64,000 nucleotides of DNA from Mycteria americana (Eukaryota > Chordata > Aves > Ciconiiformes > Ciconiidae), in contig NC_134373.1 in assembly GCF_035582795.1 (NCBI RefSeq), positions 29,916,501 through 29,980,500 on the forward strand, given 5' to 3'. Within the stretch, counting starts at the first letter, position 1; every line of letters starts with the position of its first letter. Below the pieces are notes generated by a model, which was not told the DNA's origin, made no database searches, and worked only from the letters and a program-made list of their open reading frames with translations. A program made the translations under genes and the position numbers. Shown one piece after another: positions 47,201-58,400 of the stretch.

Positions 47201-50200
47201 AGTAATCACATCCCATCAACGAATATGGCTATTGCTTGTGTGATACTAGTGTCTTCATTTTGGGAAAATATCTCTTGTGAACATCTGTGGGAGAGTGAGG
47301 AAGAGCTTTGTGCCCTCAGCTGAGCATGGTACCACTGTGCAGAGAGACCCTGCTCTGCAGAACACCACTCCTGTGGCTTTCACCTGTGGCTCCTGCAGCT
47401 GCTTCCAGGGGAAGCTGGGCTGAGCTGCAGAGCTGCTGGGAGGGGAAAGTGCACATGGATAGACAGAAGAATCTTGTTACTTGGTTTCTTTGTTAATGTG
47501 CATGTCCCATATTCTGCCATATGTCCCTCTTCTTCAGCCTCTTAATTCTGGGATGTTATAGATGATGCCTTCAGAAGTGCTTCAGGAATGTTGGATTGTG
47601 TGCCTGTGGTAAAAAACCATTAGAACAAATTAACAAAAAATTTTTGAGTAATGTTAAGGTAATGTTAGTGTTATTACAGCATGGAAGAATTAACTAAAAT
47701 CAACAACAACAAAAGACCATTTGTTTTTATACTTCGTAGTGGTATTAAATGAAACTCCTGAAATTTTCTTATCTAAACCCTGAGAACCTATCTTTACAGC
47801 AGTTGGGAGGAATAATATTTTTCAAAGTCAATATAAATAAACTGCGCTTCTGAGATAAAATAGTTTAGCTATTAGCTAAATAGCTTTTTAGCTTAGCCTA
47901 TCCTTTTTTTAAGGGTATGAAGTCTAGATAATGAAAAAGCATTGGAATAAACAGTCCAAGGCAGTATTACTGATGCTGCCTTATAATAAAAGAAGTCGCA
48001 TAATAGTGTGATTTTTATGATATGGTGTCTTTGCCTCCAAGGGAAAAAAATAGTGATTCTGTGTATGAGGTAGAAGTTTCACTTTCTGTCATGTAATGCA
48101 GAAGGCAGCAAATAGTTTAGGGAAGCTGAGTTTAATTATAAAAGAGTGCCTAAAGAAGAGGATGTAAGAAGCCAATTGGGCCTGACTGTGGAGGCACGTG
48201 AATGAAGAGAGTTTTTAAACATAATGCCCAAGAGAAGAATTGCAGCTGTGCTGACTCGGAGAGCTCTTCACCTTTTAATGCTGTCTTCATAGATTCATTT
48301 GTATGTTGTTAGACTGTTCCTTCTCAATGCACTTTGTACAATATTTTAGCTTTAAAGAAAAAATGAATGTAATCTCTTATCTTCTGAGTGTCTTCACACT
48401 TGATAGAAGCTGTAAGTTTTCTTCTCTTTTTATGTATCAGAAAACTTAGCTACTGGAAAGCTGTATCATGTCACTGTCAACATGTTTGTTCATGTTGAGA
48501 ATAGACTTGTACTTAATCAGTTTTCCTGCAGCAATTTCTCTTCTCCTGAAAGTCTTGTTTTGAAGGAGATTGTCCTTAAGCATTACAGACGTTGAATTAA
48601 TTCTGTTGGTGAAGAGCATAGAAAAATGAGGCAGGGCTAAGTTCTGAAACGGAGAATTAACTCAGAATTTGTGCATCTGGGAGACTGTTAGGGGGAGGTC
48701 ACTTGACTATGCAGGTCCTTTAAGGATTTTTCTGATGGTGTGGGAATCTTTCTGTACCTCATGTTAAAATCTGTGAAATTTAAAAGCCTTTTAATGATTT
48801 TTGGTAATGCTGGGTAGGTGATGATGTTGCCATCCATCCCTTCCATTCATAACCATGTGGAAAGCATCTCCGCAGAGTGCATCAGGCACTTTACACCTGT
48901 GGTATTACTCTGACTATAGATGTACCTGGCATCTCTCTTTTAAGCTTGGGAGCAGACTTGGACATGGTTCTTGTCTCTTGGCTACAGTTTTTCTTCTTGC
49001 CTCCAGGTGGTACATATTTGGTTTTCTGTGGTTTTGGGGGACATTCTGGTAATTTGCTGTTCCATCTTCTGTGCCCTACCCAAAGGAGTAGGGCATGGAG
49101 TAGCAAAGACAAGGTTTGAGTAGGCCAGAGAGAAGTTGAAAGGTGATCAGTGAAATGGGCATAATGTAGGGAAGGATTTGAGTGGTGAAGGGAATTGAAC
49201 AGTTAGAAGGGGGACTGTTAGAGCCTTGAGAAGTGAAGAAGGGACGTGGAGGAGGCCTGGAATACTTGAAGGAGGGGAGTGGTACGAAACTGATGGTTTC
49301 AGTAATAAATAATTATCTTTGTAGTTTCATCATGGCTACTGCATCAACCTGTGAATCTGTAACCATCAGCGTGTGAATCTGACCCATGTTTGTACCTGCC
49401 TTTCCAGGGAAAACAACAGGAACAAGAGCCAGGCTATTTTAAGATTACTTAATTAGTATGTTATTTAAATTGCCTAATGATGCCTAATGACTTTTAAAGT
49501 GCTATTAGTAGCCACATTTAAATGTCTGAAAACATAAACTTAAGGATGTGCTATCTCCACTGTCCACTGTTATCTGTTATTTCTTTCAGGGGTGATAACA
49601 TGTACTTGCTAAGACAAAAAAAAAAAATCTTACTTTTGATATCAAATATTCATAGAAGAATGGTTCTCTCAAGAGAGACCATATCTGTCTTTATAAAATG
49701 AGAAAATATATTGAGAAAATTTTCTTGTTTATATTATCAACTTGATAGGAATTTTTGTTGTCTATAATTGTGTTCATAAAATTAACTTAAATATTTGTTA
49801 TTGTAACTTGTTTTCATTTCTTTGCAAGTCTGTGCTGATACGTTTGACTGTACGAGCTGTAGCCGTTTGTTGTCACTTCATGAACTCTGAATATAAGCAA
49901 GAATTGTAGTGGGAAATTTTAGAACTGCATTTTATTTTAAATAAAACAAACAACTAGAGTGAGCTCTTTTAGAGCTTTTGGGAAACTAAGCTTCATAAAA
50001 CTTGCCTCATATTCATGATTTTTGAGGTTTGGTTACTGAATTGATCTTACAGGTATGATTTCTCATTTGTGCAAGTTAGCACTAGTGGAGACTAATCACA
50101 CCTGATCTGGTGAACTTTTATCTAGGGACTGCCCATAATTTTGGGATGGCTGATGCCAGGTTGAATTCTAGATGTTCCTTCCTTCCACCATCAACAGTCT

Positions 50201-50294
50201 CTGCACATGGCATTTATTCAGAGGGAGGCACTGCACAGATACTCATTTGTGCTCTGTATTTTTAGATTTTTTTTGTTTTTTTTTCCCCCCACAG
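41246..50294. other. AT-rich interval with GC-richer islands at about 44.4, 45.7-46.7 and 47.3 kb
   Basis: Most of this is ordinary AT-rich sequence. Three patches are less AT-rich: 44,380-44,680, 45,660-46,760 and 47,280-47,470. Their composition suggests inserted or decayed elements. They have frames of 60-75 codons but no protein family that I recognise, and no clear terminal repeats. Low-copy retrotransposon remnants are possible. Confidence 0.4.
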
Positions 50295-50398
50295 TAGCTT
50301 CTGTTCCCTTTTAGAAAAGGGAAATGAATCTGTCCCAAAACGTTGACTGCTTGGCAGTTGAGCAGAAAAAAGTGTTCAGTGATGGCCTCAAAGGAAAG
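50295..50398 (+). other. weak exon-like segment, 104 bp
   Basis: A strong polypyrimidine tract (TTTTTTTTCCCCCCCACAG, 50,276-50,294) ends in an AG. The segment ends at AAG/GTATTT, a mediocre donor. An ATG at 50,324 (GAAATGA context) opens 25 codons to the donor, beginning MNLSQNVDCLAVEQKKVF. It could be an alternative 5' exon or an unused splice-site pair. Joined directly to the acceptor at 55,264 it does not keep the frame of the candidate exon there. Joined to AG/55,253 it would. Confidence 0.15.
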
Positions 50399-51323
50399 GT
50401 ATTTAAGGAAGTGATGATTTTACTTGCTGGCAGCTTCCCTTCCACTACTTTTGTAGAAAACAGCAAAAATTTTGATTATCACCTTTACCAAAAGAACAAA
50501 ATGCTGGGAAACTTTGGTACATTCTGCAAATGTTTTTCTTGTTAGGGACACTTAAATTTATCATTTCTCTCAAAAGGCTTTAATCTCTTTGGCTCCACAG
50601 GCTTGGAGGAATTTCAGAGTTTCTTTGTCAGGGATTTGTGTCTCCGCTGCACGCTGACAGTATGGGTCACTTAGTACGTACGGATCCTTGAGAACTGAAA
50701 TGCTGGGCAGAAATATGCCTACTTATTAAGTCCTTTACTGTGTTTGGCATGGAGCACAATTACACGTGAGGAAGTAGTTACTTCCTAGATTTACGAACTG
50801 CAGCATCATTTCCATGCTTAGTTTTGACTGTGAGGAGTTACTGCCCTGTCTTTGATAGGGGTTTTGGGTAAATGGCAGCTGTCTACATAATAGCTTGTAC
50901 TGAATTTCCAAATATTAAAGGTCTGCTATCATAAAAGTACATTGACTTGTTGTCTCACTGAGATGCTTGTCAGATAGCTTTGGAGCCAGAATTTCACCCC
51001 TCATATAGAAGTAACGAATATGGTAGCATGGTGAGTGTTATACTGTGACTGTTGCTTAGGCCATCATTGCAGATCAGCTACTTAAAATGTGTGTTCCTTA
51101 CATGCTTTTGGAAATCGTGGTATTGTGGATAAATTTGGTTTTTTTTCTTGTAAATTTACATTACCTTATTATTTTGACTATGAAATCCCTTTCTGGCATT
51201 TGTAGCATGCCAACTTTGCTGAAAACATACTCACTAAGCCTCACGTTAGGTCTCCACTGTCAAGTTTTTGTAGACTACCACATGCTTCAAATGCTTGATA
51301 CGAATTTGAAATAGATAGACATT

Positions 51324-51391
51324 TAGCATAATAATTTATTATTACTTAAAGTACTTTTAGCATAATCATTTATTATTACTTAAAGTACTTT
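51324..51391. repeat. 34-bp tandem duplication, 2 copies
   Basis: Copy one at 51,324-51,357 (starts TAGCATAATAATTTATTATT) and copy two at 51,358-51,391 differ at one base (A to C at the tenth position). It is a recent local duplication in AT-rich DNA. Confidence 0.85.
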
Positions 51392-52126
51392 TTCAGTAGT
51401 ATCAAAGGAGAACCGAGAGTAGAGGGAATTGTTTAAAATCAGTCATTCAGACCTGCTGCCTTGCATAGTCCCTGGCTCAGCAGAGGTGGGGCTCCAGAGC
51501 TTAGCACTTGCATGGAGGAGCAAAGAGAACTGATTGCAGTAAAGATGGAACAGCATTGCAAACTTCTGGTTTCTGACAGCCTGGGGATTATAACTGGTTT
51601 TGTTCAGTTACAATAGTATCTGTTAACAGCAATACAGTGGAAGAGACTATCCTGATAGTTTTTTTTGTTAAGCATTTTGTAAAGCTGCTGTGTGTTGGAA
51701 GGTGAATTAGTTTGCAATAGAAGGCTCTTAAATCAATCTGCTGCTTCAGTCATTTGACTTCAAAGAGAAAAATAATGCTATATCCTTATTTTTAAAACAG
51801 TCGGAAAAGATTGTTAAAGGCTAGGATGTCACAGTCTCTCCCATATACAGTTGAACAGTAAAATAACATATGTTCATTTTTAACAGTAATTTTTTTTGCA
51901 CAAGTAGTGTGAACTTCACTGTGGCATATAAAGCTAAATTAATCACTCAATTAAGACTTCTTTTGAGAGCAACGTTTATGGTTAGATTATTTATTACAAA
52001 TAAGTAGATTAGAGCTATAGGCAATGTAGGGGAAAAGTTGATTTGTGTTTAACTTACTCAAAGTTTAGTGACTAGATATATAACCACCTCTGTCAGCATG
52101 ATTTTCTTAGAATTAGGGTTTGTTTT

Positions 52127-52146
52127 AAAAAAAAAAAAAAAAAAAA
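52127..52146. repeat. A20 homopolymer
   Basis: A pure A run after GTTTT and before GTTGGTC. It is a simple repeat. Confidence 0.8.
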
Positions 52147-55100
52147 GTTGGTCTGATCTTGCATACCACAAGTTTGAGAAGGTTTGCTGTTATGACGTGA
52201 ATGTGTGGATTTCTGTATTGGGCTGTGGCTACAATCAGGTTGGCATTTAAGGTTCTGGTAGGTGATAAAGCAAAAACTGAACTTGCCCCCACCCTCTCAT
52301 CTGAGACATGGTAACTGTGTGCTTGCAGCCTGCAACACAGTGAAGAGGCTTGGGGTGGGGATTTGAACCATCTTACAGTTTTAGTGGCAGAGAAAATATT
52401 TTAGCAGGATACTTCCAGACCTCTGGTTGTTTTACAAAGAAGAATAGGAGGTAATTTGATTACTGTCAAGGTATCGTCAGGGGCGATGGGCTCTTCCTGT
52501 GTTGGTTTGTGGCAGGAGGTACGTGCTAGTTTCCTATCCAGAAATCGATTTGGCCAGATGAAAGTTCTCAGGAGCAGCAAAGAAGTAAGTAAATGAAATG
52601 GAAGACCCTATGATATGCAGGTGATTAAACTGCATTCAGGGTTTTGTTCTTGCTTAAAAGCGGTAAATATGTGAGAGAAACCATAAATAGCAGCGTGATA
52701 AATAGTAGTGTGACATTAAGCTTATAAATAGCCTTTTATAATTTTGTACTTTCTCCTTTTAATAGCCTGTTGCTCTTTAACTTCAGCACACACTAACTCT
52801 GCATGTGTGTGTTCATTTGCCCTTCTTGGCAATGTTTTATTCCAAATGGAGCTGTGATGTTTCTTTTGTTGCTTCGTTTTTAGTTGATTAACTGGCTTGT
52901 AACATGGTTATGTGCCTGCATTTTCAGTGGACATGAAACTTCATACTGAACTGAGCCAATATGATAAAGTAGCATTAAAGCCTCTGTTGTCTTCCTGAAC
53001 ATGAATACTTTAGAGGAGATTTTAGAAGTTGTTCTCCTACTAAAAATAAATTCAGTAAATTATAGAATAATTAAATTAATTAATCTCAAACCACCAGTAT
53101 TGAAAGTTTCTTGCTGATTCTGAATGGCAGCTGATTTTAGAAGTTTTCAGCTACAAGCAAAATGGCCAGATAATTTCTCTCAGTCAGATGTTTTATGAAA
53201 TGCAGTGACACTAAATGCTTTTCTATAGAAAATGTTTACTCTATGCCTGGAAAATAATTCACTATTACGTTAGTAAAAGGAATCTAACTTCTAATTAAAG
53301 GTCTGAGATTTAATTGGGTGGGCTGAGATGAATAGTATATAAATACAGAGTTTGTCACCGAATTTTAGTTTTGCGTGGGTAACATGGTGTGACTTCATTT
53401 TTGATGCTGTAGTGCATTAAAAAATTCCTTCTTTCTAGGTTTTGTGCCTGTTCCAGTTGTATACCTGCAACTTTGTGCCTTTACTTTTTGCATGTGAGAA
53501 TGTAGTGATTATTTTGTTGTTGTTGCAGTATATTCATTGTTAGCCTTGACAGTGTGATGTTGCTTTTCACACCATTAATAACATCTGCTATTTTTGTTAA
53601 TGTTGTGGAAACTTCCAAGTATTGCTGTGTAATTCTATAAAGAACAAAGCTATAAGGAAGAAAACAGTCATATTCAGAAACAAAAAATAAAACTTTAAAG
53701 CTTTTTCAAAAGTCTTCTTTGATGAACCCTGGTAAGAATTATAAACTTTTTATGTAAGTTTGGCTCTTGTCTTTCCTTTTGCACTATGTTTTCTTCCAAT
53801 ACTTTTTTTTATAGAAGCTTTATATGCTTCTGTAAGTTTGTCAATTTAGCTTCAAAAGAAGGAAATGCATCCCAAAAGGAAAAGCATTCTTAGATAACTG
53901 TGTTAGAAATACACGTGAAAGTAATTATTCCTCTTACTTGTGTATGTACCAAATTAATTGGAGTTTAACGATTTACAAAACTCAGAGTATATGAAGATAA
54001 GTGCACAGAGCCTGTAGTCTGGCCTTAACGTTTAATCATGTCATAACCCCTGACAGGGTGCGACTGTTGAGGTCAGTATGTCACTGTTCCGGAAAACTTT
54101 TGGTTTGGCCTTGAGTTTCACTTCATAAGAAGTACAGATAGAATTGTCCTGTCATTTTCTGGTCAAGATCTTTGAAAATGATCCTTTTACAAAGTAAGTT
54201 CATACAATTTACAAATCTGGGGAGCTTAGATCTCTTTAAGATACTTTGCTAAAGAAACTAACCCCCCAAAACTGTGATTGATTTATTTTTTAATTTCTCT
54301 GCAGGTGAATTATTATCAGATTTAACTGCTTAATCACTTGCACATGAGTGATATTTTAATTGCCAGATTCACTCAAATAATTTTGAACTTCTAGTCCTCT
54401 TGAGCTGGATTGAAAATGGAAATTGTTTCCTATAATGAAAATCTTTGAGAGGAGGCAGAGGCGAGTCAGAAAACTACTTACCTGAGCTGCACTGAAGTTG
54501 TAAAATGTGAGAGCTCTTATAAATAAATGAATAGATAAAAGGAGAATTTCAAATTTGGGATTATGTGAATAGGATGATTCTTTTGCTACTGGGCAGGTCC
54601 GATAGCAAAGCTGCTCTCTCCCTGTGTGGAGAGCTTTTCATTCTAGTGCCCAGACGTGCTTTGGGGTGACTCTCTAGTGCACCCCAAGAGCAACCAAAGA
54701 CGCGACCTTCTCCGCTCTCATACCCCAGGGCCAAAAAGCTGGGGAGAGGCTGAGTATCCGGGTGCTCGGCAAAGGAGTGCGAGGCAGGGCAGCTGAGAGC
54801 CGGGGGCATGGATGGAGTGAGGTCACTTCTCTGGGCAGTGCTGCTAGAAGACTTCCCTTAGTTTGTTTTCTGTTGGAGGAGGAAGCGGAGTTGACAAGCG
54901 TTTTCCAGGCAGGTAGCCAGGCAGGCATTATTTTAATGTTTCCAGCAGAATATCGGTGGGTTTTGGCAAAACTGAAAATTTCCATGTGAAAATTTCTATT
55001 TTGTGGAAATGGCATTTCTGATTAAAAACTAATTTTGATGGAAAGTGTCCAATTGGTTATATTCAGCCTTAGAATTAGCATCTGCTGTGTTTAAGTCTAT

Positions 55101-55263
55101 TGAAGATAATTTGGCTTAGGTTTAGCAATTCTGAATGGAATATACACAGACAACTTTCCTCCCTCTGTCTAATACTTTAGTTCTAGTGCCAGCCAAAATT
55201 CAACTTGAAGTTGGCTATGAGTAGAATAAAAGCTTTTTCTGAATTTTGCCAGTTTGTTTTCAG

Positions 55264-55430
55264 TTCAGACTGCCTTCAGCTTCAAAGGCTTCACAACACA
55301 GATGCCATGGCTGGAACTACAGCTGCCAATTCAACTAGTTCCTCTGGACTTGAAGATCCTGCTGCATGCAGCAGTATTGATCCATGGGTGCTTGAGTGGT
55401 TAATAGCTAGCCCACAGATTTTTTCCATCG
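55264..55430 (+). CDS. candidate coding exon with start codon; protein unrecognised
   Basis: The acceptor is TTTGTTTTCAG, ending at 55,263; alternative AGs end at 55,252 and 55,301. The first good start is ATG 55,307 in GCCATGG, a perfect Kozak match. From there 41 codons run to the donor ATCG/GTATGTTTT, leaving one base of the next codon (phase 1). The N-terminus begins MAGTTAANSTSSSGLEDP, a Ser/Thr/Ala-rich disordered-type stretch. It then becomes ordered and hydrophobic (DPWVLEWLIASPQIFSI), as when a folded domain or membrane segment begins at the next exon. Composition is unlike the accidental frames around it. The frame is also open upstream to about 55,205, so the coding part could start earlier in another isoform. 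I do not recognise the family. If spliced to the donor at 22,876, this is exon 2 with the main start codon and the island leader is untranslated. Alternatives are an exon of an overlapping gene or a chance open frame. Confidence 0.45.
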
Positions 55431-58400
55431 GTATGTTTTCTCTTGGCGTTGTCTTCAGATAATTGCGGTTGAAGCTTGTACCGGGGTATAGGATGTGGGA
55501 CTTGTGTTCATTTACAGCCACACGAAGTTAGAACATGTAACTTTACAGCATTTGGTGTTTTACCCCCGTTTTAGCTGCTTAGTTGTATGCAACTGTTGAA
55601 GACCAGCAGTTGTTATTTACATGTACTTTCTTTCTCTTTTTGGCTTCTTATAGGAGGTGTTTTTAACACAATTTTTGTAGATGGAAAAGCTGAAATAAAA
55701 CCCTAATTCTCACTTGCAACATTTCCTTGATTCAGTGCATGTAGTCAGGCTGTTAATAATTAGGGTCCTGAAAGCACTGTACAAAGTTATTATAGCTATA
55801 GACAGTTGTATATTGTCATTAAAGGCTCGAAGGTTACCAGGCTCCTTTTAGATACTAAAGAGCTTTTGGTTTCTACTAGGCCTGTAGAGAACTGTAAACT
55901 CCTTTTTTTAATAGGTAAAGAAATATTTTTTGGAGTTGTATAGCAAAGGGGAGTCAAATTTAGTTAGCCCGTGGTACTTTTCAGGAAAGCTGTAGGAAGA
56001 TATTTGGGGTTTTTTGGGGTTTGTTGGTTGGTTTTTGGGTCCCCATCCCTGTTCCTCTTCCCCCCCACCCAACTTCTTAAGCAAGATATAAAATACTAAC
56101 TTGTTATTATCACCTGGTGCTTCTGGTTTTAGTTTGTCTGAACTTGCACTGATTTCAACCTTTTTTTCCTTTGGTGAGTAAATATTTAGGCTTCCTAATC
56201 TTAGGGTTGTATGGGAGCCAGAACTTCCTTTTAATGAAAAATGTATTTAAATCTATTTAACCTAGTTTAGGAGCACATTTAAAAAATAACTGCAAATTTA
56301 TTTTGAGAAGTTTCTATCAGGAAGATATTTTAGTAATGTTTCGTTATAGTCTCCATTTATTACATCTTATTATAGCATTGAGTCATGAAACCAAGAATAC
56401 GAGATCCAGCTCCAGGAGTGGGAAGAATTACATGTAGTAATCATCTGTGTGAGGGTCAGGGATTGCCATTTTTAAGGCTATTTTCGAACAAGGGCATGTT
56501 ATGGATATAATCAAGTTTAAAATATTGGAGGTGGAACTCACTTGGAAAACTTTTGTATTTATTACTAGTAATCTTTACACATGATAAACACCTCCAAATG
56601 TCATAAGCTGACATACTAGGAAACAAGGTGGTTTTATGTCTTATCAATGCATTTGTGTATTTGTTTAATTTATAATATTTTTTAAATATAGAAGGATAGT
56701 TACATTCACCATTTTGTGATATTTAAACAGTATTTCTTTTCCTAGTTCTTTTTTCTGGCAGCTTTATTATTTTCTGACTGCTTCAGGGTTTGGTCTGCAT
56801 TATTTTTTCTTTATTTTTTTGATTTTTAAAAATAGTTATATTTAATTTTTTTCTCTGCTAGCTTTGCCATTTTCTATCCTAAATTGCTTATTCCAGGAGC
56901 GTGGGCTGCTGCTAACTTGGTGCATGTGTTTCTTTGCTGTCCATTGCACTGGCTGAAGTGGTCGTATAGCGGTGCAGCGACCATAGCCGTGCACTCAGGG
57001 GCTCTCCCCTCCATGGGTCTTCACCAGCTCACAAGCTGGCTGCTGTGATAGCTGGTGGTTGCCATCAACTTCTGTCTTCATATTACAGGCCTTAAACTAT
57101 ACCAATATCTTAAAGACATTTCTAGCTTCAGCTACCTGCTCTGTTTCTTCACACCATGGTGTGCCTTTCCTAAACCATTCTGTAACACAGTCACACTGTG
57201 ATCTAGATGACTCCTGAAGATCAATTATAGTTTATTGCTTAATAGAGAGATAGGTGTTTTCTTCTGGTTTGTTAAGGTGCATATGGGTATATTGCTGTTA
57301 TACAGAAACTTTCTAGGCTTATGCTCAAAATAATCTCTGAAACCTCACGTAAATGTCACACATCTTGTTCAAGCGTGTGTGTGACACTTGTTTCATAAAA
57401 CTACCTTACTGCTGAGTATCACCTGCAAATAAAAGGTCTCTGGGTCAGAAACAATATAGCTGCACAGATTCATATGATGTTTCAAGTCTGATTGTGGTTT
57501 CAGTATGTCACCTGTAGGACAGATGGGTTTGTATTTCTTGTGAATGACCATAGGTATTATAACCATATCGAGTGATATGAAGCCTTTTCCTAAAGGCACG
57601 TGGACTCTGGACGTTTTTCTTGCATCATTTGGCAGTGATGCAAAAGTCCTGTCTCTTCTGAAGTATTGTTATCATCAGGTCAGTGAGTACGCAGCCTTGA
57701 GCTGGCAGGAACTAGTTGGAAGGAGGTTTTCTGTTGTCTTTGCATTCGTTCACACTCTGACCTGTAAGAAGACTGTTGCAGTGAAAAGGGAAACGGGTTG
57801 AACCTGCTGAAGGAGGATAGGGTAAAAAAAAAAAAAAGGTGACTATTTTAATTCTAGATCTTTCTTAGTTGCAGACTTCTAGTGTATTGGGTGTATTTCT
57901 TCAGCCTCTCTGAAGCTCAGTTCCCCATCTAGAAAACTGGTCAAAAACTGAAAAAAGAGATCAGATTTACTATGAAAGGATGTGCTATGGAAATCCAGTG
58001 CATTTATCAGGCTGCTAGTTGTAATGTGGTGTGGACAGGTATTCACTAAGACTAAATTTGAAACTTAAAAATGGGTTTAAAATGAACCATATTGAGCTGT
58101 TTGGAATCTATAAGTCTATTTGTTCTTTTTTTTTGGTCTTTTTTTCCTCAAAAATTTTTTAATATCTTCTCGGGCTGTATCTAATCTAGAGTCCTGCATA
58201 GTGAAGATGGAAGAGTTACTTTCTTCATGTGAAAAATGACTGGGCATAGAAAGGGAGGACATAAAGGTTTTAGGTTCAAAATAATTAGCAGTGTTGATGG
58301 CATGGTTTCTAAGAACTACTTTTTTTATTAGTATTACTTCTAAACTGTGCCAGTAAGTATTGTAATCTCAAACTAATGAATTTTATCTTGATGTCTTTGT

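Larger units (their letters stand above)
50399..55263. other. AT-rich interval, inferred intron, with GC-richer patch at 54.6-54.9 kb
   Basis: There is no recognised exon. A TATA-like TTATAAATA at 54,518-54,526 precedes a GC-richer patch (about 54,590-54,920). That patch has GGGCAGGGCAGCTGAGAG-type sequence and a GGTCA half-site, and ends 340 bases before the candidate exon at 55,264. Nothing proves promoter activity. Confidence 0.35.

Noticed and set aside
55998..56040. Telomere-like or quadruplex GGGGTTTTTTGGGG run
   Set aside because: Only two G4 runs are present, followed by weaker GG pairs. It is not a telomeric repeat array and is too short to claim.
57120..57220. Possible CR1 3' end (GATCTAGATGACTCCTGAAG)
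   Set aside because: Only about 20 bases resemble the CR1 3' end, and no ATTCTATGA-type terminal repeats follow.
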